Source: Prorocentrum cordatum
Lineage: Eukaryota; Sar; Dinophyceae; Prorocentrales; Prorocentraceae
Assembly (NCBI GenBank): GCA_963575745.1
Contig: CAUYUJ010017638.1
Coordinates: 64,001 to 128,000 of the forward strand
DNA length: 64,000 bases
Reading direction: 5' to 3'
The translations under genes and the position numbers were made by a program. Shown here piece by piece: positions 10,816 through 21,398 of the stretch (the first letter of the stretch is position 1; each line of letters starts with the position of its first letter). The notes under the pieces are model-generated. The model did not search any database, was not told the DNA's origin, and worked only from the letters and a program-made list of their open reading frames with translations.

Positions 10816-12258
10816 TATCTGTCGTCGATGAGCCTTTCCAACTTCCCAATGACTGGCAATGCACTTGTATAGATGCCGCCGTAGCCAGATCTGTGTCGAA
10901 AGACGAGGCAAATGCAAACAAAGACGCTCAAGCTGCCTTGAGAAAAGAGTGGGATAGACTGCGAGACATTGGCACGTGGATCGAAGATGGTGTTAGGGAG
11001 TATTCCGACGTGGTTGCCGAACTCACAGGGAAGACGGCTCATTTTGGCCGCTTGTTTGCGATCCTGGTTGAAAAGAACTCAGAGTTACCACTAGGAAGCA
11101 AAGACCGAAAGTACAACGGTCGGGTGGTCTTTGACGGTTCGAGTGTTAGAGATCAAAACAAAGACGTGGCACTATTTCAGGAACTTTCCAGCAGTCCCGC
11201 GACAATGCAGGCCAGCAAAGCAGCCGATGCTTACGGGCTGTTTGAAGGTCGCAGCATCGAGCAAGCCTGCGCTCGACAAGCTTACACACAATCGAAATTG
11301 GGAGGCGCTCCTACTTGGTTTTCTTGCCTCGCGACGAATGGCCCAAAGCATGGTCCAACATGAGAAACCCCGTATGTCCTCTGTACTTATCTTTGTTCGG
11401 ACATCCTGATTCGGGCGGGGGCTGGGAACAGCATTGCGAGGGACATGTCACGGCGAAAGATTTTGTTAAATGTAGTCCGTGGCGCAGCTGTTATTTCCAC
11501 AAAGAATTGCAATTTTCTTGATCGTTTATGTCGGTAATTTCAAATCAGCGGGACCTGCCGACATGCTGGCCCAAGTTGCTTCAAGAACCTTCGGAAAATT
11601 GCCCTAAAGGCATAGAAATAGATCCCCCAACAGCTGTTGGACGATACTTAGGATGCGAGCATAGATTATCAACTCAGACAATTGAGTGGCACGGAGAGTT
11701 ACCTACGGCACTCGACCCGCCTCCTCCAAAAGTTAAGAAAAACGCCTCCGTCACAGACGAGAGTAGCGAGGAGGAAACGGGGGGTGACTCGGCATCTCAG
11801 ATGACCGAGTCATACCAGCCGAGAGAACCGAACATTTGTAAAAGTCATCGAATACGATATGACAGAGTTTTTTCGATTCCTGCGTTACCTTATACGCTCA
11901 ATTGACGGACACAGACCCGGCCACATATCCGGCCGCGGGTACCCCGTTCGGTCCAGAACTTACTGACTTAGAAAACGGACAGGGCGGCCCCAGAGGAGAG
12001 ATCTACTCCCCAGCTGCGGAGGCTATAGCATCAGCGTTACAGATCAACGTTGATACCGGCCCTCCTGACCAAGAAATAGAGGTGATTGGCCTCGATGCCG
12101 CAGCAGCTAGCCCTGATGACCCTGAGCCACCGACTCAGTCGGGAGTGCTTCAGCCAATCGCAGCAAAAGTGTTGATGAAAATACTTTACGGGGCTAGAAC
12201 GGCAAGATACGGCTTACTCCGTGCCGTGTGTCAAACTGCCAGTTGCATCACAAAATGA
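10779..12258 (+). pseudogene. Element 1 reverse transcriptase, inactivated
   Basis: The RT starts in one frame (10779-11363: DAQAALRKEWDRL, KYNGRVVFDG, SSPATMQASKAADAYG) and shifts near 11310 to another (RNPVCPLYLSLFGHPDSGG, WEQHCEGH). The polymerase motif region then sits in a third frame. There the expected Y-V-D-D is Y-V-G-N (11527-11538), so both catalytic aspartates are gone. After another shift the YLGCEH segment appears (about 11645-11665). A low-complexity linker and the LMKILYGARTARYGLLRAVC segment lead to an in-frame TGA at 12256-12258, just before RNase H. RT would copy element RNA into cDNA; this copy cannot. Confidence 0.82.
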
Positions 12259-13101
12259 ACAGAACAACAAGACGTGGACCTCTTCCGCCTCATATGTTAC
12301 ATACAATGTGCATCTCATTATCGTATGACCTCGTGGGTGGGTGATAAAAAGGATGATGTTCTGTTAAAACAGTACTCTGATGCAGATCTGGCGAGTGACA
12401 TCCGAACAGGCAGGAGCACGAGCGCTAGCTGCCAAACAATATGGGGCCCATATACACGGGCAGGCCAATCGATGAGTTCGCAAAGACAAACATGCGTATA
12501 TCATAGTACACTTGAGGCCGAGATCGTTGCGGCCGACCTTGCGTTACGCAAGGAGCTGCTTGCGGCATTACCGCTTTGGGAGATACTGCTGGATAGACCT
12601 GTGCGATGTGTATTCTTGGAAGATAACCGAGCAGTTTGCAAAATCATCAAGGCAGGCGGGTCAATGAAGCTGATGCACCTACCAAGAACGCATATAATCG
12701 ATGCAGCAGCTGTGTCCGAACAATTTTCTCGTGGCCTGGCTCAATTACAATGCGAAAGAACACAAAACGAGGCTGCAGATATTGGAACAAAGCGATTCGT
12801 TGACCCAGTGGCATGGGTCAAAGTACTATACCTCGTCAACATAGTGACGCCTAAGTTCTGGGCCGCTAAGCGGTACCAAGTTTATATTGATTCAATGTTT
12901 TCTGACGGACTTCCCCTGAAACCCGGAGGGATTCTCAAGCCCCGCCTGGGCCCTAGTTCGGCCTTGCGGAGAGGAGCTGCCATACCTAGCAAAAAGTCAA
13001 ACAAAAAGAAACAAGCGCCCCAACAAAGGCAAACCCGTTGTGGCGGCCCGCGTGACTCCGCCTGCGGCATGCGCACGCCAAACACTTTACCCACGCGCTA
13101 A
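12259..13101 (+). CDS. Element 1 RNase H domain
   Basis: The frame continues from the RT after the TGA; the first convenient start is 12274. Copia RNase H landmarks are present: Asp in QYSDADLASD (about 12375), Glu in TLEAEIVAAD (about 12515), Asp in LEDNRAV (about 12620) and Asp in ADIGTKRF (about 12780). RNase H removes the RNA strand of the RNA:DNA hybrid. A basic tail of about 85 residues follows, then the stop at 13099-13101, about 220 bp before the 3' LTR. The domain itself looks intact, but it depends on a broken polyprotein. Confidence 0.75.
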   Translation, partial: TEQQDVDLFRLICYIQCASHYRMTSWVGDKKDDVLLKQYSDADLASDIRTGRSTSASCQTIWGPYTRAGQSMSSQRQTCVYHSTLEAEIVAADLALRKELLAALPLWEILLDRPVRCVFLEDNRAVCKIIKAGGSMKLMHLPRTHIIDAAAVSEQFSRGLAQLQCERTQNEAADIGTKRFVDPVAWVKVLYLVNIVTPKFWAAKRYQVYIDSMFSDGLPLKPGGILKPRLGPSSALRRGAAIPSKKSNKKKQAPQQRQTRCGGPRDSACGMRTPNTLPTR

Positions 13102-13322
13102 GCGTGCTGGGCGCGGACCTCTCTACTGGTCGGCTAAGCCGGTCCAGCGGGGAGAAACTATTTAGAACCATGGTGGGAAACGTCGAGCCTCTTCGGCCCT
13201 TGGCCCCCTGGCAGCCACCGTTGAGCCGTAAAAGCTCTGTCGGGTTGGCTCCGGTGGTTGTGCAAATGTACAGGCCGGGGGTGCTGTGGCTGGATGGGCT
13301 CTACGCGGCCCGCCGCTGGGGG

Positions 13323-13654
13323 AGTAAATCTGCTGCTCTCCGCTTCATACTCAATTAGAACTTAACTTAGTTTGCATGAAATGAACTGTCCGCGTGGACT
13401 GATGCTGCGTTTCTGCAGCTGTATAACTGCTCAAACCAGCCGACCTCGGCTGGCAGGAGAGAACAGGAGCGCGCTGGGCGCGCGGGCGATTTGTCGTCGT
13501 CCGTCGTCGGCCTTCCTCCTCCCTTCCTGTTCCTGATAGAGTGGTTTAGCTTAACGGATATCTGTATTATCGATGTCTCATCCCGCCTCCGCTCTCCCAG
13601 AGCAGAGTGAACATGATATCTTAATTCCTTTTGTCAGCTTACCCCGATTCTCAG
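13323..13654 (+). repeat. 3' LTR of Copia-type element 1
   Basis: About 332 bp matching 2204-2532 at roughly 94%. The purine run GGGGGAG at about 13318-13324 directly before it is a candidate polypurine tract for plus-strand priming. No target duplication could be confirmed against the left flank. Confidence 0.8.
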
Positions 13655-13989
13655 AGGAAAGACTTTATAACAATACCTTGGGGGCTGCACAAAACACCCT
13701 TGATGCACCAACGGACACATGTTTGAGAACTGCGTGTGCGGGGGCTGACCCGATGAAGCACCTCTGTCGGGAGGGTAACAGTTTTGCAGATGAGCTCACG
13801 TGGGCCTGCAGAGCATGCCCACACACATCGAAGAGAAGCGAGTATCTAGCTCCTTTATACACTTCGAAAGTTTTGGGATTGATGGGGTTACTTCGACGGA
13901 GGTACTTCGGATATCGGGGCTGGGGGTGGCTGGTGGCTGCAGGCTTTTGTAGAACACCACAATGCTATACAGTGTCATGTGATTGCCGA
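13655..13989. other. Unassigned sequence right of element 1
   Basis: About 335 bp with no recognisable gene or repeat. One open frame, 13573-14010 (145 codons), begins inside the LTR and runs through it. Its cysteines and short length do not match any family I know. Confidence 0.4.
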
Positions 13990-15740
13990 GGAGGCGTTTG
14001 GCCTCGATAGGAAATCAACCGTGACGGTCTGTGAGTTAACTGCCGCCTCGAAGCCTATCCACGCAATCGCACAGATTGCGTCTATTATAGATAGCGCCTC
14101 GCACGCTCGGTAGCGCCACTTTCGCCTGGTGGCCGCGGGGGACACCGCTGCTTGCATGTGCTGGAGGACCCCACCGCAAAGCCCGCAAAAACCTGGTTGC
14201 GATTTGAAGGGTTTTGCCCGATCGCTCCTGGGAGCTCCGCGAACAAATCACAGAAAAGAAACCCGATTTAGTGGTTGTCGTTTTTTTGTTGGATGTACCT
14301 CGTAGAGCTCTTCGGCATCGATGGAGAGGAATTCCGGCGCGGGGTGGGGCAAGTTGGCCCACCCGGCCCTGGCGGACATTTTTTTTTTAATTTTCAAAAA
14401 TATAATAAATTACTATAAATATAAAGATTGTTTTTTATATAATGATATTCTTAGTATTCTTATTATGTGTTGTTGTAATATGTATATATATATATACATA
14501 CATTCCAAACAATAGAAATGAGAGATTTGACAGTACTTTTGAAAACCAGTTTTTCTTCGCACCTGTAGTTGGTTATGCCGCGTCTGCCTGTCAAACTCTC
14601 AGGTCTGTAGCTGCAGTGCTGCAATCGAAACACTGGGGGAATCGACGTTGTATAGAACCAAACAAATACATGTTGCAAGTTTTTGAGCTGAGTTTCGAGG
14701 AAGCTTTCTCCTTATAGTCTAAGCACTTGTGTACGTGTTCAGAGTTCTACGACGGTCCCAGCGGTAACCTGGTTGACGGTTTACTGCCGGCTCCCAGTTT
14801 TGTTTGGTGTCTGTTGGTTTACCTCGTAGAGCTGCTCTTCGGCATCGTGAGCTAGAGGAATTCCGGCGCGGGGTGGGGCTAGTTGGCCCAAATGGCCCAG
14901 GCGGACAATGTGACGACTTGTGGTCGGTTTTTCGAAGATTGTCAGATGTTTGACAATTCGTCTTGAGAGCCGGTATTTTTCTAACGTGTAGTAGGTTATG
15001 CCGCGTGCGCCTATCAAATTCTCAGGTACGAAGCTGCAGTATTACTATCAAGAGACGTGTAGGAACCGAATTCGGATTTAAACCGGAAAACAGGTTTTTG
15101 TTTGAGTTGTTCAAGTTTATCCTGAAAAATGTTTTCTCCTTGTGTTCTGAGCAGCGCTACGCATGTAAAGAGCTCTACGAGGGTCCCGGCGGTAACGTGG
15201 TTGCCTTATCAAAGCCGGCTTTGATGGGGGCGTTTGTAGCCGCGGAAGTGCCTGTGGTGTGTGGATACAGATTGGTCTGCGAAACAAATATTTCTTCTCG
15301 CGGACCGACATCATTTTCAAGGATGTGTATCTTGCGGCTTGGTGTCTGCCACCAAGCGCCACTGTTACAGATACGGAACTATCAGCGGCGGAGCGCATAT
15401 GCGATGTGCTCCCACAGGTTGTGCAGACCTTCTTTGATCATTCGCAGTGATACGTCACACATTGTTTTATCTTTATCTGTGTTCTTGTTTATTCCAACAG
15501 CTTCGCTGTTCATTGACTCATTCGTTTGTCTTTTGTGTGCTTTGCGTTTGGTTGTGTCATTGCGGGCATGTGGTTCTCTTTATTCCTACAGCTTCGCTGT
15601 GTGGTATAAGAGCTGACTGCTTGCGTGATTAATAAGAGGCTCTGTTTCGCCTGATACTTTGTTGGACCTGGCCTTAGTGGCCAAGGCGGCCCCAGCAAAG
15701 ACGCAGACAAAAACGTGGTTGACGGTTTACCGCCGGCCTC
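13990..15740. repeat. Degenerate tandem repeat field right of element 1
   Basis: The same family as 1-2203. Successive copies run from a block with CTACGAC..CAGCGGTAACC (about 14750) through ACCTCGTAGA (14821), GAATTCCGGCGCGGGGTG (about 14859), GGCGGACAATG (about 14901) and GTAGTAGGTTATGCCGCG (about 14991) to the next CTACGAGG..GGCGGTAAC (about 15176). This gives a local period near 430 bp. Another copy begins near 14290. No gene is seen. An A/T-rich tract lies at 14383-14515. Confidence 0.7.
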
Positions 15741-16805
15741 CAGTTTGAAATTTATTTGTAGGTTTTGAATGTAGAAGCCCTCCGAAAACTCCCCAAGACC
15801 CCTCCCAGGGATCTGGAGGGGAAACCACAGAAACAACAAAAACACATTCGGGTTTTTTCGGAAGATTCTTTTTGGGGGTCCCAGGGAACTCCCACACGCC
15901 AGTCCTGGTCCAAAAGGGATGGAGGATAAGATGATGTCAGCCCGTCCTCCCTGTCGTCGTTCTCCAGCCCTTGGTCCAACTGGGCCCCCGCGAGGCTGGG
16001 GTGTCCAGGGAGGCGGCGCTGGGGGGCACGAGGGGGGCGGGGCCGGAGTCTGGGGGGGCAGACGCAAATGGGCGCGACGCCAGGGGCATGATGCTCAGAT
16101 GTTTCAGGGTAGTTATCTCACGTCGGTGCCCCGTTCTCTCTCTCCCCGGCGCTGCCTTTCTCAATGCCGCGGCGTGGGCCACTGGGCCAGTGAAGGGTGT
16201 AGCGGCTTGCTCTGCCGAGGGGGTGAAGCGAGGATGAGTCTGTGAGCGTCGAGCGAAAGCCCGAGCCGTCGGCAAAATGTTGCAGTGATCCCGACGATTG
16301 CGCTTGCGGTATTGGTAGTTGTTAGTTTTGTTTGGCCTTTCTCATTGTGAGGGTGCCGAACATGGCGATCGATGATGGCGATTGTGACGACTTGGTGCGG
16401 TAGTAATACTAACTCTGATGGATGGTACTGGTGATGTAATTACCCCGATTTGAATTGCGGTTGCATTGCGGGCATTGCGGGGCCGGTTCGGCGGCGAGAA
16501 TCCCGGTAGATCTGTTTGTCCCTCCAGCTGCACATTTTGTGAGAGGGGCAGGCTGCTTTCAAGTGGCCCTTCTTCTAGAGCGCGTAATGCGACCCATGTG
16601 CTTCCAGCGTGAAGTCGGGCCTGTCCCCGTGCAGGGGGATTTTGGACGGAAAATATAAATGCACCAAAAAACCAAAAGATGCCCCAACATAACATAGTCC
16701 CCAGACAATTTTCCCCCAAGCCTCCCTTGGTTGGGTACTCGTTTTGAATAGAGCACTCTGGTCGCCCCGTCCTCCCGCCCACCTCCCTCCTGCCTCCTAC
16801 CACCT
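15741..16805. other. Intergenic, no gene recognised
   Basis: About 1 kb without a credible coding region. The open frames on both strands are Pro/Gly/Arg-rich and follow base composition. The segment just upstream of the satellite (about 16729-16765) contains TACTCGTTTTGAATAGAGCA, which recurs in near-identical form at about 50960 in front of the second satellite. Confidence 0.5.
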
Positions 16806-16941
16806 CCTCGCGGCGCCCTCTGGGGGGCTGCGATCTGCGCATCTGTCGCCTCCTGCGATCTTGCGCAACTGTCTGCACTTTTCGTGGGCTCCTGGGAGGC
16901 CCAGCGGAGTGGGGGGACACGCAGATCGCGTCGGGACCTCG
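16806..16941. repeat. Left remnant of satellite A
   Basis: About 1.3 units of the same satellite that forms 35003-36975. It shares the units' CTCGCGGC..GGGGGCTGCGAT, CTGTCGGCACTTTC-like, GTGGGCTCCTGGGAGGCCC and GATCGCGTCGGGACCTCG segments. It ends exactly in CCTCG at the 5' LTR. Joining 16941 to 35008 recreates the normal satellite sequence. Confidence 0.85.
16937..16941. other. Target-site duplication (left) of element 2
   Basis: CCTCG directly before the 5' LTR, matched by CCTCG at 35003-35007 directly after the 3' LTR. A 5-bp duplication is the usual size for Copia integrases. Confidence 0.9.
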
Positions 16942-17138
16942 TGTGAATAGAACCCGTGTAATACCCTCATATCTACTCCTTATCCTCACCTCTCCTGCGC
17001 CTGGCCGTTTGGGCTCAGGTATTGGGACATATCGATCAGACCTTTGACCGTGCAGGAGGAAAAGACATCCATCTATCCCGCCTTCCCTGTGCCAACGGAT
17101 CAGGGGTTCTGTACCCTTGTACTTTAACCCCATTCACA
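16942..17138 (+). repeat. 5' LTR of element 2
   Basis: 197 bp. It starts TGTGAAT and ends ATTCACA, a 7-bp terminal inverted repeat with TG..CA ends. It aligns without gaps to 34806-35002 with 12 mismatches by eye (about 94% identity). It is short for an LTR and lies 65 bp before the first gag ATG. Confidence 0.93.
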
Positions 17139-17155
17139 GGTTATCAGCCCTTTAA
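17139..17155 (+). promoter_or_regulatory. Candidate primer-binding site of element 2
   Basis: The sequence right after the LTR, GGTTATCAGCCC, loosely resembles the initiator-tRNA-Met primer sites of plant Copia elements (TGGTATCAGAGC). The match is imperfect, so the primer tRNA is uncertain. Confidence 0.35.
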
Positions 17156-17203
17156 AGCTCACTGTTCATCGAACCCCGCGTCGCGATCTCGCACGCGGCC
17201 TCG

Positions 17204-19817
17204 ATGGAACCCAAGCGGCGCATGCGCCGTAAGGGGTCCATCGGGGCCTCGCGTCCGAGCTCTCCGACGGCGCGACGGCTCGGTGACGAGTTGGAGAGCC
17301 TTAGTGCGGACTGTGTTGGTGTCCCAGGTACCCCCCCCAGCTCCGACGGACCCGAGGCGCGGCGAGCTGCTGAACTTCACCGCAGCGCCGCCCGCGGGGG
17401 GACAGGAGAAGGAATAGGAACAGGCAGGAAGGAGTTTCATGCGCCTACCTTCGATCCTCCATCTCCTCCTCAGTCGGGAGCAATCCCAACTGGGTCAGGC
17501 GAAAGCCTCACTGGTCCTGATATTCCAGGGCGCTTTCGCGCTAACCGCCGATGGACCTCAGGTGCTGGTGCCCCCAGCCCTGCGACCGTTCCTGTTGCGG
17601 AGCACGTAGCCACCTTCGAGGAACTCAGTAGACCAGTGGCGGCACAGCCGCAGACGCAGTACCCCAAGGTATCATCGGATGAGACACCACACGCACACAC
17701 ACGGTCCTAGTCGCAGCTCGTCCGCGCGCAACCGTCGTGGGGCCCCAGGCCCATGCGGCGAGAGTAGGTCGAGCCCACGTACAGCCTCTCAGAGGCCAAG
17801 TACCTCGCGAGAGGGGGCAGAGGGAAGCCTATGCTCCCCACCTCTCCATCTCAGACGACCAGCTGGCGGAAACGTCCGCCGCAGGTGAAATAGCTGAGCT
17901 CAGAGACCAGGTTGAAACCTTCGTGTCCAGGCAATACTCTGGACTACTGCAGAGCGTTCAGACGAACGCTGCCAATGCTGCAGCCATACGCCAAGATCTT
18001 GACGGCGCCTTCGGGATCATCGATTCCAGGATTGCCGAAGATCGACGCATTATAATAGGTCACACTCAGGTGAACGAACGGCGATGGTCGAGAACCTGCG
18101 CAACTACCTTGCGCAGATGGAGCAACAGCTTGTGCTCGTACGCGACACAGGCGTTTCAGCTGTCAGGATCCTCCACGGTGAGATCCACGACCAGCTCCGC
18201 AAACGACCAACACCAGCCGAGGCCACCGACCTTGGCGACGTTCAGTCTCATATCAATGATCTTCGATCCCACATAGACCACACTACGGCGACGCTTCGCA
18301 ACGAAGCACACGCCAACTTGTCGAACCTGATCGACATGTTGCAGCGTACTGAGAGAGTCATCACTCAAAAGCTTGATGCGACCAACGCTGTCGTGCAGCC
18401 ACTCGCTAACCGGATCTGAAATCGAGCAGCGTTTTCCTGGTGTACAGGACGCCCTGGCAGAGTTGCGTGTCGGACGAGCCCAGACTGGCCAGCTGGATTC
18501 CCCTCCCACGGTTTACGATTTCGCCCGCCTCACTGACAGGTTGCAGGAGGTTGAGAAGGCGGCGGACCAAACTCAGTTGGAGCTCTCCCAGGTTATTCGT
18601 GAGAGAGATACTGAGAAGGTACGTGTCGAGGGGCACCTCGCACGTCTGGAAAGTGAGTTGGAGGCACAAAGCGCCCGTCTCCGAGCTTACGAGCAACGAC
18701 TTGATCGGTGCTCACAACGTTCTCGGGATACAGATGGGTACACACGCCAAAAGGTGGCCCAAATACACGAAGACATGACGAGCTGGGCGAATCAGCTGAT
18801 CGACCACACCAACGACACCAGTCTCCACCTTCGACCTGCAACCGACCTGCACAGGCCGACGGCAGCGTCCGCCTCAGCACCACAAGCTTCTGCAGGACAA
18901 CAACGACGTACGTCACCAGGAGCAGCCTCCGCGGCAGCTTCAGCACCGACACGCCATGTGTCTCCTCTGCGCACAGAACCGACCACTGACGGTGTACCGA
19001 TACCCTCACAACCATTGTCTGCGGTTTCGGTCAATACTACTACTCCTATCAAGGAGTCAGACACCGTCCGAGTCCCTGTCTTGCCTAAGATTACGCAGCT
19101 GCTCGAGTGGCAGCAAAAGGTACGGAAGAACTTTGGCGCCGCCTCAGGGCGACCATCCAAAGCATATGCCTTCCTATGCGTGGCTGAACAGCCCGAGTGT
19201 ACCTTCGAGGTCTTACAAGACAGTGGAGACTTTGAGAGCATCGATTGCAAACTCGCTACCGCTCTGAGCGACATCTTCCCTCAGACTTGCGCTACCAAAT
19301 CAGGCTCATCGAAACCAGAGAGCACAAAGCAGGACGCATGCTCAAAGGACGCCAGATCTACTGGCACATCCTACAGTCCTACAAAGTGACAGAGGTTGAT
19401 GACGACCTGCACGACTTCGAGCGCCTTAAAGAACTGAGGATGAGAGATGAAGATTTGCAACGTTTCATTACCGACTGGGACGCTTTACTATTGAAGTGCC
19501 GAGAAGCACCCGACCCAAAGATCTTGGAGTCTCTGTTTCGTACACAGATTCGGAGACATGCCTGGATGAGACAATACATATACGAGTACCAGCGCATGAA
19601 GACCAGCGACCCGAATTGTACCTATGATTGGCTCCGACAGCGCGTCCTGGACGTACTGGAGCTCAAACAATTGGAGAATCATCAAAATAAGTTACGGTAC
19701 GAACATGAGACATGGTCTCAAGTCAATGTTTGCGCTGCCTGGAAGAAAGGCAACTGTCGCAATGGTGAACGATGCAAGGCTTTGCATACCTACTCCAGGG
19801 ATTGGAAGAACAACTGA
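17204..19817 (+). pseudogene. Element 2 gag, frame-broken
   Basis: It starts at the first ATG after the LTR (basic MEPKRRMRRK). The frame changes at about 17700, 18090, 18400 and 19280. Reading through them gives a Pro/Ser-rich N-terminus, a long coiled coil (about 17890-18780), a Ser/Ala/Thr-rich linker, and a capsid-like gag domain (19245-19700: IYWHILQSYKV, FERLKELRM, YDWLRQRVLDVLELKQ). The first CCCH finger, C-x7-C-x5-C-x3-H, lies at 19731-19787. An in-frame TGA at 19815-19817 then interrupts it; the frame continues directly into the next two fingers. The gag domain would assemble particles and bind element RNA. The multiple single-base shifts point to decay. Confidence 0.75.
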
Positions 19818-21398
19818 TCTTCCAAAGCATCGACAGCTGGTGGCAACTCCCGCCGCAGCGTGTCAACTCCTGCGAATCACAAGAAGCCAGCATCGAAACC
19901 ATTTTGCTTCGAGTTCGCCAAGCGCAACACATGCACCAGAGGCGACAAGTGCAGCTTTCCACACGTTGCACAGTGTAAAGACTTCGCACAGAACAAGTGC
20001 CCTAAGGGCGACAAATGCAAATACGCTCACCTTACACCTGGTGCGAAGACTCCCGAGCGAAGCCCGAGTCGACCACGGATCTCCAGTCAGGATAGTCGTG
20101 GCCGACCACCATCCCGCGGATCAGGAAGTCAACGTTCTTCGCAACGCGGGGGGTTCCGCTGCGCAAGTGACTCACGCCATGGACCGGACAACCGACGCCA
20201 CTACGACCGATCTCGTTCATCCTCCAGGAGGTTTCCAGACTCTCGCAGTCAGTCGAGAAGTCGTTGCGACAGATCTTCGAGATCCACCTCCCGAGGACGA
20301 GACAACCGTGGCGGCGGACGTGGCAGCCCACGCGGCCGTGATAGATCATACGGCAGTGACAGAGGACGTGGCAGACATCCCACGAGCCGTGGTTCGTCCC
20401 GTGGTTCGTCCCGTGGTTCACCCCACGCCAGAGCACGTTGTCCAGCCAACTATCGACGTTCGCGCCGTTCCGACCGCTGTTACGTCATTCGTGACAAGAC
20501 CCTCATGGCCAACACTACGGTCACTACGACATCTACCAAACCACGCCGTCGGATACGCTTCGTCACACGTAATGTGGAATACTACCTACATACCGTATCC
20601 GGCAGGGCCAGATTGGACAAGTGGAAGGAGATGCCGAACGAGGGTGACATTGTCAATGTACCAGACCCGCTACCACAACGATGGTGGGATCAAAGTGCAG
20701 ACGCTCTACGAGAATGTCAAAAAGAAGCACAGCTGTGGTACAAAGATCTATATGACTACCGATACAACAAGGAGTCGGTGGTCACACCAACTGCGATCCG
20801 AGAATACGACGACGCTGTCAAGCAGTCATCAAAGACAGCCCAGACGAAGACAACGACGATGCAAGTCGACCCACCACGCTCGACCGCTGCAATGACACGA
20901 TCTTGGGTTCTCGACAGTGGTTCTGCGCATCATATTCAGGGTAAACACGAACTGACGCAGACCAAATCGGATCGCATATCTATTCGCGAAGAGCATATTC
21001 TGGAAACTGCCAATGGAGATCGTACTGTCAACGAGCACTACGACATACGGCTACCCGAGGTTGGCTTGCATAGTTCAGCCCTTGCCTTGCCAGACTGTCC
21101 ATCTTTACTATCAGTTGGGAAATTGATTGAGGTTGATGGCTTTCGGCAGCTTTGGGATCCCGAGCTGGGCTACTTGCTTCAGGATCCGGGGGGCCAATGG
21201 TATAATATTCCAGTCAACAATAGAGTTCCAGAATTACGACTCGACCACCTCACACTGATACCGCCACCACGTCTATGCACTTCGGCAGCACCCCGACGTC
21301 GTCAGCGCAAGCGTTCATCCGCCCGCTGCAACGACATATGTTGGTGCTGCAAAACACAGAGCAGTCAACAAGTGCAGATGAGCTGCGGCCCCACATAG
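19818..21398 (+). CDS. Element 2 gag C-terminus (CCCH fingers, SR-rich) and protease
   Basis: It is in the same frame as the gag capsid segment, after the TGA. Two CCCH fingers sit at 19905-19964 (C-x8-C-x5-C-x3-H) and 19974-20030 (C-x7-C-x5-C-x3-H). About 150 residues of Arg/Ser/Gly repeats (RGSSRGSSRGS-like) then resemble SR-type RNA-binding tails. From about 20900 a retropepsin domain begins with an intact W-V-L-D-S-G-S-A-H-H site (DSG at 20913-20921), followed by ETANG and LLSVGKL segments typical of Copia proteases. The frame runs out in a Cys/Arg-rich stretch at 21396-21398 because the continuation (integrase) lies in another frame from about 21275. Confidence 0.8.
   Translation, partial: SSKASTAGGNSRRSVSTPANHKKPASKPFCFEFAKRNTCTRGDKCSFPHVAQCKDFAQNKCPKGDKCKYAHLTPGAKTPERSPSRPRISSQDSRGRPPSRGSGSQRSSQRGGFRCASDSRHGPDNRRHYDRSRSSSRRFPDSRSQSRSRCDRSSRSTSRGRDNRGGGRGSPRGRDRSYGSDRGRGRHPTSRGSSRGSSRGSPHARARCPANYRRSRRSDRCYVIRDKTLMANTTVTTTSTKPRRRIRFVTRNVEYYLHTVSGRARLDKWKEMPNEGDIVNVPDPLPQRWWDQSADALRECQKEAQLWYKDLYDYRYNKESVVTPTAIREYDDAVKQSSKTAQTKTTTMQVDPPRSTAAMTRSWVLDSGSAHHIQGKHELTQTKSDRISIREEHILETANGDRTVNEHYDIRLPEVGLHSSALALPDCPSLLSVGKLIEVDGFRQLWDPELGYLLQDPGGQWYNIPVNNRVPELRLDHLTLIPPPRLCTSAAPRRRQRKRSSARCNDICWCCKTQSSQQVQMSCGPT

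Larger units (their letters stand above)
2204..13654 (+). mobile_element. Copia-type LTR retrotransposon, element 1 (degenerate)
   Basis: An 11.4-kb element bounded by the LTR pair. Internal order is gag-like ORFs, CCCH zinc fingers, protease, integrase, reverse transcriptase, RNase H; integrase before reverse transcriptase is the Copia (Pseudoviridae-type) order. The frame changes several times and in-frame stops lie at 4078 (TAA), 8719 (TAG) and 12256 (TGA) with homology continuing beyond each. Protease and polymerase active sites are altered. The element lies between two stretches of the same degenerate repeat family, so it probably inserted into that array. It is very unlikely to be autonomous now. 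Confidence 0.88.

Noticed and set aside
2204-13654. Target-site duplication for element 1
   Set aside because: Flanks (ATAAG side versus AGGAA side) do not match at any plausible LTR edge; left undetermined.
15510-17133. Minus-strand Pro/Arg-rich frames near 15.5-17.1 kb
   Set aside because: No domain; one overlaps the satellite remnant and LTR of element 2, so it cannot be an independent gene.
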